This document shows, one piece after another, positions 24,636 through 35,740 of a stretch of DNA of 64,000 nt. The notes under the pieces are model-generated. The model saw nothing but the letters and a program-made list of their open reading frames with translations. It was not told the DNA's origin and ran no database searches. Source of the DNA: Tillus elongatus (lineage: Eukaryota > Arthropoda > Insecta > Coleoptera > Cleridae). Every line of letters begins with the position of its first letter. Positions within the stretch are counted from its first letter, which is position 1. Position numbers and translations under genes: made by a program. The stretch lies in the NCBI GenBank assembly GCA_964006375.1, contig OZ023267.1:80857682-80921681 (forward strand). The letters are read 5' to 3'.

Positions 24636-26700
24636 CAGGGTCGCTGATAAGTCTGGAAACGGTCGATTATCCGGGAAAATATACAAGGTGTCGAAAAAAG
24701 TTTTATACAAAAGTTTTTGGGTTCTTCAATGTCTACTAGGCGGTGATAATTTCATTTATACAGGGTTGGTCATACAGGCGTGGCACACCAATATTAATTT
24801 TTTTTTATGGAACACCCTATATATTATTCGATATTTCAATCCTTCTCTTAATTTTGAGCAACATTTATGAGAAGCATAATGTACCTAAACTCAATCGTTT
24901 CCGGGTAAAAAAATAAATAAAAATAAACGCTATTGTTTTTAAAATCTATTGGATGAAGAACAAAAATAAATGAAAAGTAGAATATCTCTTGAAAACAATC
25001 TGTGAGTGTGAAAAGAACCGGTTGCGATGTTTTTAACATTGTTTGGAATCCTATTTTATAAGATGTTCAAAGTGTTCTCCATTGACCTCCTGACAATAAT
25101 GAATTCGCTTAACAAAACATTGCACTGCATTTACAAGAGCGTTTTGAGGAATGTTATTAATTTCATGCACAATCCTTGCTTGCAACTCTTCAATATTCTG
25201 CGGTCTATTTTGGTAAATTAAATTTTTTACATGACCCCACAAAAAAAGTCAAGCGGCGTCATGTCGGGAGACCTAGCTGGCCATTCAATAGTTCCCCTGC
25301 GCCCTATCCATCTGCCAGGAAAGGTTTGATTCAGATATTCCCGTACCTCAATTCCAAAATGAGGGGGTACCCCATCCTGCTGAAACCATATTTCTTCCGC
25401 TGGTAGATTTGGGTCGTTATTGTTCGGAAATAATCGACTTACGTCTGGAACAATTGATTCTTGCAAAAGTGTCAAATATCGAGCAGAGTTCAAATTACCG
25501 TGTATAAAATAAGGTCCTATGATATGTCCACCAATAATAGCACACCAAACATTTACTTTTTGCGGTCTTTTGCGGTGAATTTGTTCCATCCAATGTGGGT
25601 TTTCGTCTGACCAGTACCTACAGTTGTGTCGGTTGACTTGTCCATTCAAACAAAATGTAGATTCGTCGGAAAACAAAATGTGGTTGGCAAAGTTAAAATT
25701 TTGGCGTAACTTCTCCATAATAAGTTCACAGAACTCGATTCTGCGATCAAAATCGTCTTCACTCAGTTCTCGCAATAAATGAATTTTATATGGACGGAAC
25801 TTTTCCCGCTTCGTAATCTTTTGAATTGAATATCGACTCATATTGTGATTTAAAGCCAATTGCTGTGCCGAAGTTTTCGGATTTTCCACCACATCCAATA
25901 TTACATTCAAAGAATTTTCTTCATTTGTAACGGTTACTGGCCTTCCAGTTCTAGGTTTATCCTTGATACCGCCAGTTTCGTGAAAACGATGCAAAGTTTT
26001 CGAAACTGTGGATTTGGAGATCGATTCCCGCTCAGGATGCAACTCATTGAACATAATCACCACTTGAGCAAAACTTCGTGTTCTATCACCGTACCCTATC
26101 ATCATTAAAATTTCGATACGTTCGGTTTCACTTAAACTTGCCATTTTGCACAAAAACTGTTGACACTAAATTACTAATGTTTCAAAACTGTTGACACTGA
26201 ATGAATGTTTGACATTCGTTGTCCTGGAAACATTTTAAAACAAAAGAATAATACTGCGTTTCTTATGGGCATCTTATCTTATCTTGGGATTCCAAACAAT
26301 GTTAAAAACATCGCAACCGGTTCTTTTCACACTCACAGATTGTTTTCAAGAGATATTCTACTTTTCATTTATTTTTGTTCTTCATCCAATAGATCTTAAA
26401 AACTGTAGCGTTTATTTTTATTTATTTTTTTACCCGGAAACGATTGAGTTTAGGTACATTATGCTTCTCATAAATGTTGCTCAAAATTAAGAGAAGGATT
26501 GAAATATCGAATAATATATAGGGTGTTCTATTAAAAAAAAATTAATATTGGTGTGCCACGCCTGTATGACCAACCCTGTATAAATAAAATTATCACCGCC
26601 TAGTAGACATTGAAGAACCCAAAAACTTTTGTATAAAACTTTTTTCGACACCTTGTATATTTTCCCGGATAATCGACCGTTTCCAGACTTATCAGCGACC

Positions 26701-26703
<3 letters not shown>
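24636..26703 (-). mobile_element. DD41D mariner-family transposon with about 410-bp inverted repeats
   Basis: The ends read CAGGGTCGCTGATAAGTC and the complement GACTTATCAGCGACCCTG. The inverted repeats continue for about 410 bp (24636-25045 with 26284-26703) at high identity, much longer than the roughly 30 bp of classic mariners. TA flanks both ends, the normal target duplication, here within a (TA)n tract. The only gene is a transposase on the minus strand. High TIR identity and a nearly open transposase indicate recent arrival. Confidence 0.93.
25051..26144 (-). pseudogene. DD41D mariner-type transposase, one frameshift
   Basis: This is the cut-and-paste transposase of the surrounding element. 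The N-terminal half has paired helix-turn-helix motifs (TERIEILMMIGYGD to SKSTVSKTLHRF, then the linker GRPVTVTNEEN and a second HTH). The catalytic triad reads ILFSDESTF, WFQQDGVPPHF and RSPDMTPLDFF. Counting from the second D to the last gives 41 intervening residues, hence DD41D. The natural ATG is at 26144; a longer frame opened by GTG at 26153 is unlikely. A frameshift near 25235 breaks the ORF after the catalytic domain, and the last 60 residues (WGHVKNLIYQNRPQNIEEL) continue in another frame. Confidence 0.92.

Positions 26704-26779
<76 letters not shown>
26704..26779. repeat. (TA)n microsatellite, right of the mariner
   Basis: TA tract that begins directly at the mariner terminus. It is the right-hand remainder of the target tract. 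Confidence 0.96.
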
Positions 26780-26780
<1 letters not shown>

Positions 26781-28729
26781 TAAGTTACTAATAATTATTG
26801 GTAATAGTAAGCTCAATCTGCATCTGAGTTAAGCCTAAAATATTTATAAAAAAATGAATGGGAGAATAAACAACAGATGAACTTCTAGAAAATGGAATTA
26901 TATATTTTATACAACATACAAAACTATAACATTTTCAGTAAATGAAGAAAAAACAAAATTCTCATATAATATTAAAAAAAAGAATTCTAAATATATACAT
27001 AAATAAAAGCTTCTAAAAAATTTAACATATATTTAATGCAGCACAAAACAATTTCCAACTAACCTTAAATTTATAGAAAAAACAAAGTCTCATAATATAA
27101 ATATAAAACTAAAAATGAATTCCAAAGGTGTAGGTAAATGCAAACTTCTAAAAAATCTTAACATGTATTTTATGGATCACAAAACAATATATTTTTTCAG
27201 TAAACACTAAATAAAAAAGAAAATTCTCATAATACAAATCTAAAAATAAAAATGATTTTAAAACATATGCATAAACTTCCTGGAATTTGTAAACATAGAA
27301 ACAACAATGATCCCATATTGTCTATATAAATTAAAAGTTAAGCTGTAAATTTCCATTTTTTTAGGAAAATATGATTTTTGTCATTTCTCTGTTTCCGCTG
27401 TCTTGCTTGATGGAACCATTCCGAACCGAAAATTTCACACCCTTTTTCTTTTAGCTGGTTGTTCTGCAGAATTACATCTGAAATTTCAAAAACGAGCTGT
27501 TAGAAAAGATGGTATTATTTTTATTGTTGTTTTATTCAAACACTGTGTCAACCTTTGAGTCCACTGGAGGTACGGATGATAATATTAAAGACATAAATAA
27601 TGATATTACTAATGCATCATCAACAATATTTTTAAGAAGTTGAATTCGGCTCGACATATCGAAAAGTTGCAACTTCCCTATGTTATTTTTATTGCAATCT
27701 AAAATTATTTCCCTGTATGGCAATGAAGCAGGACTGTTAATTTGTTTGTCTTTTAGGTTTCGCGTCTTTTTTGTCTATATGAAATCAGTGAAATTACCTT
27801 TTGACATTTTACATTAATAAATGGACGACAATAAAATTATCTAACTCAAATAGTTAACATAACAATTGTTTCTTACGTTGTGCAAACACAAAAGTAATTC
27901 TGATCATAAAATTTGGATTAATAAAAATTGGCGCTAACTCTTGACAAAACCAGTGACAATAACAGATAGGTGCAGTAAACATGTTGTCTAGATTTGCGAT
28001 TTAAGCAGATAATTTTCTGTGGCGGTTTTACTGCTACTGCCTACTGCCATGTACACAAATGCTGTATTGTTTGTAAACAATCGATTTGATTTGCCAAACA
28101 TATTAGATGTTCATCATATAATAAGTAGGTATAGGTACACTTAACCTAGGAAATGTACTTACTGGGTAATAGATATAGGTAGGTACTTACCTCGTAATTG
28201 TAATTGCAGGATAATGCTTAATGTACAAACACAAAAAACTTCTGCCTAAAACCAAAATTGCAATAAATAATTCAGATCCACAACAAAATTCGAAACTCTT
28301 ATGTCATTGTCGTGCGTCACATGTCACACACAATAAAAGTTAAAAAATAACCAAGCGTCAATGCGATTCCAGCGTTGACAAACGGTGTGGCGTGAATATG
28401 AACTGTGAATCTATAAAGTAACGGTCATCATGTGTTAATTACATGCTTAGCATGTTATTTTTCTGAAGTAAGAGCGATATAGTTTATAATATCGCTAGCA
28501 TATCATTAAAATTAACTTCTGAAATGTAAATTATTGCTATGTCGCTGTTACATACTTGGCATGTAAAAGTTAGCCATGTTTCTCAAAAGTAACAGCTAAC
28601 ATCGCTAGCATGTGCCAGTGTAAGCGCAATCATAGGTAACAGAAAACAATCCCAGAAACATGACATGCATGTATCAGGATATGTCGCATTGGTTACTTAA
28701 AAATAACATCTCAGCGATGTGAATATCAC
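26780..28729. other. Interior of the CCCAGG-ended transposon, with an unassigned short ORF
   Basis: Very AT-rich. A minus-strand frame at 27532-27760 (with PYREIILDCNKNNIGKLQLF) and another at about 27350-27480 (with EIFGSEWFHQARQRKQRND) both look less simple than their surroundings. They are separated by about 70 bp with a TTTCAG acceptor-like site. The splice phases did not join cleanly when I tried them. The family is not recognised. From 28400 on are the subterminal repeats of the transposon. Confidence 0.35.
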
Positions 28730-28751
28730 AATTGTGTTGCCTGGGTATATT

Positions 28752-29343
28752 AACTGGTTCCATATCTTGAAACGGTTGGTTTATTAATTTTGACTACTTC
28801 TTGTTTACAGTTATTTATAGGTTTTTAAAATTTGATTAACTTGAACTCACATGGGTTTTGAATATTCATGGCTGTTGAATTGTCGTCTTTGCAGAAATAC
28901 ATTTGGTTTTTTAAGTTTTGGCGTTCTTCATTGCGATATGCATATTGTTTACTGCTTAGATCAGGTATCTGGTTCTAGGAATTATCATCAAATGTGTTTG
29001 TTTTTAGGGATTGGTAAAGTGGTAGCTGATAATAATTATATTCTGATTCATCTACTAGCGGTATTTCTATTTGAAATATATATTTGAAATTATTTTAAAC
29101 TGATTTTAATTTAAAGATTTTTTCGTATATATTTAGATCAGTGGTTGTTACTAATTTTGAATTAGTTACATAATTTTGTATTTTATTGAGTTCTTTTGTT
29201 ATAAATTTTGGTTGCAATATTGCCGTGTAAAATATTCCTAATTTTTAAAGTGATTGCATTTTCGGCGGTTAAAGCTAGTTCCTGAATATTGTTTAGCAAA
29301 TGACTTAATTGTGTGAGTAATTCCAAAATTTTTATGCGGTGGT
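28752..29343 (-). pseudogene. env: Envelope-like protein, central part
   Basis: Minus-strand frames, with at least two shifts and several stops, encode a leucine-rich amphipathic stretch, a segment rich in P and Y resembling the region after the heptads in insect retroelement envelopes, then a cysteine-bearing section. It is the middle of the env gene whose upstream end lies at 41906-42060 and downstream end at 23818-24237. It is bounded on the right by the LINE target duplication and on the left by the DNA transposon. The assignment rests on position plus this layout; I recognise no exact relative. Confidence 0.5.
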
Positions 29344-29710
29344 AATGTGTTAATTGAGGTCAAGGAGTCGCGGGCCAAAGGACTTCAGTGGGCATGCTGA
29401 GGAAGTGAAAACAACATAAATTTTCGATTAAGCGTTCTCCAAGACCGTCATGCGCGGTGAAAAGCCGCATCCTGCACGAGGATGACCCTGCTAATAACTA
29501 AACATGATGGATCTAGACAAGGAGGTTGAACTAAACTCCCCCAATCTACGGTGTCACGTGACCCGTGCCTAGGAATGGATGGCACCAGGGCGATGGTGTC
29601 GTGAACGGAATCTCTGGAATACCGGGCAACCCTCCAGAGTAACCCGCCTTGCACCACACAGGGAGTTCTGATGGTGTGGACAGTATTTCCCCCATTCTCG
29701 TGAGAACAAC

Positions 29711-30766
29711 ATGAAAATCATAAATATATATGGAACTAAAACCAATGAGGCTCGAGGAGTGGCTCCGGCTACAGACTCGTGCCTTGAGTCTATTCCGGAA
29801 ACGGACACGAGCCAGGGGGTGGCAGTGGACTCTGGAGGTCTCACAACCGACGTAGATACGGGGTATCAGGGGGTATCTTCGGCCACAGACCTGTCCCCGA
29901 CACCCAAGCTGGAGGCTGGGTCCCACCGAAGGGCGGCGAGCTCCGCGGACTTTGGGAGGCCCTCAACCAGTGACGACCCTATTGTAAGGGTAGAGGGACT
30001 GCCCCGGCAGTCCAAGCGTCTTTTCGGGGCACAACGAAAAAAGTTCTGGAGGGCGCAGAAAATAGCGATCGGGACGTGGACGGTCGAGAAGCCTGTAAAG
30101 GCGCAAGAGGGGAGTGCGAGTCAGAAGAGGACGCGCTCGGACTCTAGCACGCCTACTTCAAACAGACGTCCCAAAAGGACCAGGGCACCTGTAAAGGCGC
30201 AAGAGGGAAGTGCGAGTCAAAAGACGCCGCGCTCGGGCTCTAGCACGCCTACTACAGACAGACGCCATCCTGAAGTAACGCTAGACCAGGGGAAGGCGGA
30301 CCTGATCCAGGCTGCGGTGAACTCTCTTCAGGAAGGGGGGAGCCCGCCTCAGTTCCACCGGGCGCGCCTGGCGGGGGGCATCCTCTGGATAACCTGTGCC
30401 AGCCCGCAGTCGTGGAATTGGCTGCGGAAAACGATCGGGGGCCTTGGTCAGATTTGGGAGAGGGCGGACTTAACAGCCGTCGAGCCCAAGAAACTCCCAA
30501 AGAGACGCAAGGTCCTCGTACAGATCACTGACACCGTCCCGCAGGAGGCAGTGATCAGTATACTGAATATCCAGAACCCTGAACTGGGGACACAACACTG
30601 GTCGGTGCTAAGCAGGAAGACAGAGGAGAAAGGACAGACTCTCGTGTTCTCGATCGACCAGGTGTCTTACAGAGCCCTTGAAGGAACCTCCTTCAAGACA
30701 TTCTGGGGCCTGGGAAGGGTTAGCTTCCGCCCACTGGGGAAGCAATTAAGGGTTAATGGGACTTAG
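29711..30766 (+). CDS. LINE ORF1, DUF4780-like
   Basis: An intact 351-residue frame from a true ATG, encoding the LINE's likely RNA-binding partner protein. Residues 1-110 are low-complexity and acidic. Residues about 130-190 hold two copies of a 30-residue basic block (VKAQEGSASQK...STPT..RR), probably nuclear-localising. The C-terminal half has the pattern of DUF4780 in insect LINEs: AGGILWITCASPQSWNWL, then IWERADLTAV, then FSIDQVSYRALEG and FWGLGRVSFRPLG. The stop overlaps the ORF2 ATG by 11 bp, consistent with translational coupling. It is the longest undamaged frame in the window, yet its partner ORF2 is broken. Confidence 0.82.
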   Translation: MKIINIYGTKTNEARGVAPATDSCLESIPETDTSQGVAVDSGGLTTDVDTGYQGVSSATDLSPTPKLEAGSHRRAASSADFGRPSTSDDPIVRVEGLPRQSKRLFGAQRKKFWRAQKIAIGTWTVEKPVKAQEGSASQKRTRSDSSTPTSNRRPKRTRAPVKAQEGSASQKTPRSGSSTPTTDRRHPEVTLDQGKADLIQAAVNSLQEGGSPPQFHRARLAGGILWITCASPQSWNWLRKTIGGLGQIWERADLTAVEPKKLPKRRKVLVQITDTVPQEAVISILNIQNPELGTQHWSVLSRKTEEKGQTLVFSIDQVSYRALEGTSFKTFWGLGRVSFRPLGKQLRVNGT

Positions 30767-32729
30767 AGTCCTTCAAGTCAACCCCCAACACAGTAGGGCG
30801 GCCACGACCGGACTAGTGATGGCTCTGAGGAACACGGATGTGTCCCTCATCCAGGAACCGAATCCTATAGAAGAGAAATCAAGTGACTCGGGGGAGCTAC
30901 GGGAAAGCTCATCTACAGCATATCCAACGAGAATCGGAGGGCCTGCATTTTTGTCAGGGAGGGACAGAGTTTCTACCTTTAATGAATTTCTGTTCCAGCG
31001 ACCTGGCAACGATCAAAATCCGATGTGGAGGAGCAGATGGGCCGAGCGACATTACTGTCGTGTCACCCTATCTGCCATAAGACAGCACGGACCCCCGTCA
31101 ACCCAAGGAATTGGAGCAGCTGATGGTGGGTAGCAGAGCAGGTGGATGGCAGACCATCATCGGCATGGAGGCGAACGCGCACCATGAGTTGTGGGGAAGC
31201 TCGGACACAAACTCTAGAGGTGAGGCACTTTTACAGTTCTTTATGAAATTTAATTTAGACATATTGAATAGAGGTAATAAACCGACCTTCGTCACAACAC
31301 GGCGTGAGGAACTTTTAGATCTAACAGTTTCCACCCAGTTTCTGGGTGACTTTGTTAAGAACTGGGCTGTGTCTGGTGAAGTGAGTAGCTCAGACCACAG
31401 ATACATCCGGTTTGAAATCGCTAAAGTCGAAAGACAAACGGTATGGTACCGGGACCCCCGCAAGGCGGACTGGGAAGCTTACAGGGCAGACCCAGCAGTT
31501 GAACTGCGGGGGGTTAAGAGTACCATAGACAATTCAATAGACCTCGAGATTGCGGCAGCCCAATTGTGAGACGCAATCACCTCGGCCTATAACACCAACT
31601 GCCCCCTGAAAATGAGAGCGTCCACCAAGAACCTCCCGTGGTGGAACGAGGACCTCAGGCAAAGGAAGACGTAGGCTCGTAAGCAGTTTAACGCGGCCAA
31701 AAGGTCGGGAGAATGGGATGAATATAGACAGGCCCAGCGACCTATAACAAAAGACTGAGGGACGCCAAGAAGGAGTCATGGAGGAGGCACTGCGAGGAAG
31801 TGGAGAACATGTCCGAGAGCTCTAGAATACACCAGATCCTGTCCAAGGGCACTCAGACCAACATAGGCGCCCTTAGAATATTCACGGGAGGTTTTACGAG
31901 TTCGGGGGGTTTGGGGGGTAACTATGGAAATTTTACTCCAGGCGCACTTTCCCAGTTGTAACATAATAAACCAATCACCTCCGGACTGGGAACACTCAGA
32001 ATTAGGGGCGCCTTATAGGCGGGCATCGAGAGTAGACTGGACAGTCGCTGAAGAGGTGGTTACTTGGAGCAAAATGAGATGAGCCATTAACAGCTTTAAG
32101 CCATACAAATTCCCGGGATTTGATGGAATAATGGCCATTATGCTCCAACAGGGGATAGATATACTGGCGCCGGCGCTTACCCTCATTATGAGGGCCAGCC
32201 TGGTGGCTCTGGGGTACATTCCGAAGGCATGGAGACTGGCCAAGGTTGTATTCATTCCTAAACCTGGGCGTCCAGTAGACCAGTCAAAGTTCCTGAGGCC
32301 AATAAGTCCCATGTCCTTCTTGCTAAAAATAGTGGAGAAACTGATCGACCGGCACATTATGGGCGGTGTACTGGAAGCATATCCCCTATACTTCGGACAA
32401 TATGCATACAGAGCATGATTCTCAACAGAAACAGCAGTGCACCAACTGGTGCTGCAGCTAAAGAATACGCCGGAGAACAGGGAGGTGGATCGGTTCCATG
32501 CTCAGGGACAGGTCGGTGTTCACCTCTCCCGCGGGAGGGACTCCGCTGGCGGGGGTTGCGGCGGGGTGTCCGCAGGGGAGCGTTCTATCTCCCTTACTCT
32601 GGTGCCTAGTCGTGGACGACCTGCTGGGAAGGCTCTCCGGAGAGGCGGTATGAGGTACAGGGATATGCGGACGACATTGTCATCATAGTCCGAGGAAATT
32701 TTACACAGTCAGTGTGGGAGCGCATGCAG
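30756..32729 (+). pseudogene. LINE ORF2, endonuclease and first part of RT
   Basis: Starts at the ATG overlapping the ORF1 stop (MGLRVLQVNPQHSRAATTGL and IQEPN, the start of an EEP endonuclease). The frame shifts near 31090 and resumes with GMEANAHHELWGSSDTNSRG, NKPTFVTTRREELLDLTVS and SDHRYIRFEI, the later catalytic motifs of the domain. Stops follow at about 31569 and 31672. RT begins at about 32100 (YIPKAWRLAKVVFIPKPGR, SKFLRPISPMSFLLKIVEKL); a deletion near 32480 removes the centre of the palm. The box GYADDIVIIVRGN appears at about 32660-32700. The frame breaks at the transposon insertion at 32730. Confidence 0.85.
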
Positions 32730-32740
32730 ACCTAACTAAC

Positions 32741-34343
32741 AAAAATGTTCTATAATTTTTGGATAATAGTGCAAATTTGTTGTGTTACTGTTATATTACT
32801 GCTCTTAAAAAACAGTTTTGTTCTATTAAGACTACCAAGGAGAGTATTTAGCTTCTCGCAGCAAAATGCTTCTTTAAATTTATTGTTAGAATGTTAGAGC
32901 AGAATTATAAAACATTTTAGAGATTTCGTTTTTCGTTGTTTTGTAAACGTCTATACAACAATCGTTATAGAATATATTAGCTTACAGAACAAACTTGTGC
33001 TGTAATGGCTTTATAACAACGCTCTTCCAAACATATCTGTTAACTTGCAAACATTTATAAAGCTTTTCTTTAAGTGATTATGTGAGCAATTATTAAACAG
33101 TTTTGTTAACATTTTCTACGATACAATATAGTTGAAAATAGCATAGTCTACTTGAACGCAGGTGTTAAAATACTATTTTATTGTTGGATGAGACGCGACT
33201 GTAATAGAACACTTAGAAAACAATTATAGTACAAAATCATTCCTTTGCATAAAAGTGCGTTCGCTGTGATCTTTATAAAACATATTATAGCTTTTGTAAG
33301 AAACACCGTTATATACTTTTTATTTCGTGGCAAGTTGTGTATTCTGTAGCGTGTAATTTCTAAACATGTCCAATTTGAAATAAATAAATAAATGGAAACA
33401 GGTAAAAAGAAGCGGTGCTTTTCGAAGGAAAGTCAATAAATATAAAAATATATTAGAAAGTGGCAAATTTGATAATAAACATGTTAGTAGTGTTTTACAT
33501 AGTAAGCAGCACAACAAACAACACTTTGGGTTTAAGGCTTAGTCACATTGCTACTACATTTATGTTGCATAAATATCGCAGCTAACGCGAGTTTAGCACT
33601 ATACTGATGTGTAAGTGTTGCCGAAAATGCTTTTATAGAACAATTAAATACGCCATATGTGTTATAGAGTTACGCGCAGGTCTTTCTCAGTGCAGCAATG
33701 GGAAACATATTATTTTAAAACTCTATAAGCACTGTTTGTGTAACAATCTGCTTACTACGCCATCTGAAGCCACTGTCAATATGATCATCAGTTTGCCCAA
33801 ATATTAGGGCACAGGACCGTACTTAGCCATAAATAGTTGTTAATGGTTAGTTAGCCATGATCATGATACAACAAGTAGAGATACTACACCTATGAATTAT
33901 ATGGTTTTCGCAGAATCACGTTCATGATGTCATGTGGAGTTTTTAATTGAGTTTGGCAGTTGAACGTATCGTCTCTTGTCTTCCTCTAAACATGCGACTA
34001 ACGTGTTAACGAGATTAGGAAACCATTGTTTATTAGATTTGGAAATGTAAAAGGCGTAAAAGGTCTCAAAACATATAGAAAACTTGATTCTGGAACGAAA
34101 TTTTTTTGTCTGTCGGTCTCTCGTTCGGTCGGTCTCTCTGTTCATAGGTGCAATCACTTTAGAACGAAGTGATGTATCATCTTCAAATTTGGTACCCAGT
34201 TAGCACTCGACAAAGAACGCTTCGAATTGCTTTTAGGCAAGATCACTTCAGGGGATATGAGATAAATAAGGGGTGATTTCGAGGAAATTGTCATTTTTTC
34301 AATAAAACTCGGATAATACAACGTTTCAAAAGTTTATGGGTAC
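32741..34343. other. Left arm of the TTATAA-repeat transposon
   Basis: AT-rich, with repeated motifs such as TTATAAAACA, TATAACAACGCTC and TTATAGAATATAT from 32760 to 33310. No protein domain was recognised. One small frame near 33607-33807 is cysteine-rich, but it has no repeat of spacing that I would call a zinc finger. Confidence 0.5.
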
Positions 34344-34348
34344 AGGAA

Positions 34349-34567
34349 TGTTAATAAGTTTGTATATTCAAGTTGGCAACCCTGCTAGGGAATTTCTGTT
34401 TGGTTAGGTTGAGAACTATGTTTTAGTAATAATAATAGTAAGATGGTGTATGTAGTAGAGTTTAGTAAAACGTCCTGTTTAATTTAATTACTTCTTTCTG
34501 TATACTTTGCTATTTTATGTTAATACACATTGTCACTCTCTCAACAAATAGTAATTTATTCATAGCA
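34349..34567 (+). repeat. Copia 5' LTR
   Basis: TGTTAATAAGTTTG to TTATTCATAGCA, 219 bp. It contains a CAACCCTGCTAGGGA block and an AT-rich 3' half, likely the transcription start region. Confidence 0.93.
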
Positions 34568-34585
34568 TTGGCTATGGCCCCAGAA
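34568..34585 (+). other. Copia primer-binding site (half-tRNA type)
   Basis: TTGGCTATGGCCCCAG directly follows the LTR. It resembles the site copia uses to pair with an internal fragment of initiator Met tRNA, rather than the TGG start that matches a tRNA 3' end. Confidence 0.6.
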
Positions 34586-34701
34586 AGAGAGTGATAAACT
34601 GTGCTGAAAGGTACAATTGAAGAAAGAAGTGGAAGGTGAAAAGGTGGCAAGTGGTCACGTGAGTCGTTTAAAAAGTTTTTGTGAACGTTGATCAAGTCAA
34701 G

Positions 34702-35586
34702 ATGGATTCATTGAAGAATCTTGAAAATAGACATGGAGTTATTCCATTCTGTGGGTCCAATTTCGACAATTGGAAGTTCAGACCAGAATCTGTATTAAAG
34801 GCACTAGACGTCGACGAAGTTTTGAAAATGGAAGGAGATATTCAAAAGAACGAGGCATGGATAAAGAAAAATAATAAAGCTGTTATGGTGATAATACAAA
34901 GTATTGCTGATTCACATTTAGAATATGTAAAGGGCGTTAATGATGCGGCACAGATGATGAAAAAATTAGAGGGGATTTTTGCAAAGAAAGGTACATGCTC
35001 GAAATTTTATTTACTTGAAGAACTTGTACATTTAAGATATGACTGCATGACAGATATACAAGAACATTTTGCAAAATGTGATAAAATATTTAGAGAACTT
35101 AAAAATTCGGGAAGTAACTTTGATGAGTTGGATACGGCATGTTTCCTTTTGTTATCGATGCCAATTGAGTATGAAAGTGTAGTAACTGCTATAAGAACAG
35201 TGTCAGAAGATAAATTAAAAATGGAATTTGTGAAAAATAGATTGTTAGAATTTAGTGTAAGCAACATGTCAACACAGGATAAAAGTAAGAATGTGGCACC
35301 ATCATCATTTGTTGCGAAGAAAGTAAAATGCTTCAAGTGTGGAAAAAGTGGACATGTAAAAAGTATGTGTGGGATAAAAGGTTTCTTGTGTAACAAATTT
35401 GGACATAAAGCTAAAGACTGTACAAATAAAAATGAAAAGAAAGAAGCAAATTATGTAAATAATAAATCCAGTTTGAATGCTGATAGTGAGGTGGCTTTTT
35501 GTGCGAGCTTGTGTGGTCAAGTAAAATTGAATGGTATGCTGATTCAGGAGCTACAAATCATTATACAACTAGGGAAGAATTGCTAA
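34702..35586 (+). pseudogene. gag: Copia gag
   Basis: The capsid protein starts at the ATG at 34702 (MDSLKNLENR); an earlier GTG is not credible. Residues about 15-200 match the Ty1/copia gag fold (FDNWKFRPESVLKALDVDEV, then LEELVHLRYDCMTDIQEHF and DTACFLLLSMPIEYESVV). A CCHC zinc knuckle CFKCGKSGHVKSMC (the spacing before the last C is one residue short of canonical) and a degenerate second one (CNKFGHKAKDC, missing its first cysteine) follow. The frame ends at 35586 in a shifted reading of the protease, because the true protease frame starts at about 35510. Confidence 0.9.
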
Positions 35587-35705
35587 AAAACAAGAAGGTT
35601 TTTGAAAAACCAAAAGAGATTCAGTTAGCTGAGAGAGGAAAGTCAATGGAAGCAACTTGTGAAGGGGACATAGAAGTGATAAGTTTTGTAAAAACAGACA
35701 GGTAG
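35499..35705 (+). pseudogene. Copia aspartic protease
   Basis: A fragment of the polyprotein with the active site WYADSGATNHYT, the typical copia form D-S-G-A-T-N-H. It cleaves the gag-pol precursor in active elements. It overlaps the end of the gag frame, showing a frameshift between gag and protease, and ends at a TAG at 35703. Confidence 0.88.
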
Positions 35706-35740
35706 CGATTACTTTAAACAATGTTTTATGTATTCTGGGG

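Larger units (their letters stand above)
24238..28745. mobile_element. DNA transposon with CCCAGGCAACACAA termini
   Basis: The termini are CCCAGGCAACACAACT at left and the complement (ending TTGTGTTGCCTGGG) at right. Both ends share subterminal motifs such as GTAACAGCG.GACAT, and the right end carries repeats of ACATCGCTAGCATGT. Outside the ends, env-like coding sequence continues on both sides in the same direction, so the element sits inside env. Flanking bases are TGTA at left and TATA at right: a 2-bp TA duplication or a diverged 4-bp one. It holds a (TA)n tract with a mariner inside. No transposase of its own was recognised. Confidence 0.65.

Noticed and set aside
29448..29926. Minus-strand frames opposite the LINE 5' UTR and ORF1
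   Set aside because: GC-rich ORF1 leaves open antisense frames; the sense frame has the family pattern.
33607..33807. Cysteine-rich small frame in the TTATAA-repeat transposon
   Set aside because: Cysteine spacing is irregular and there is no neighbouring support; most likely chance.
34510..34695. Minus-strand frame over the Copia 5' LTR
   Set aside because: Contained in LTR and leader; the sense gag starts at 34702.
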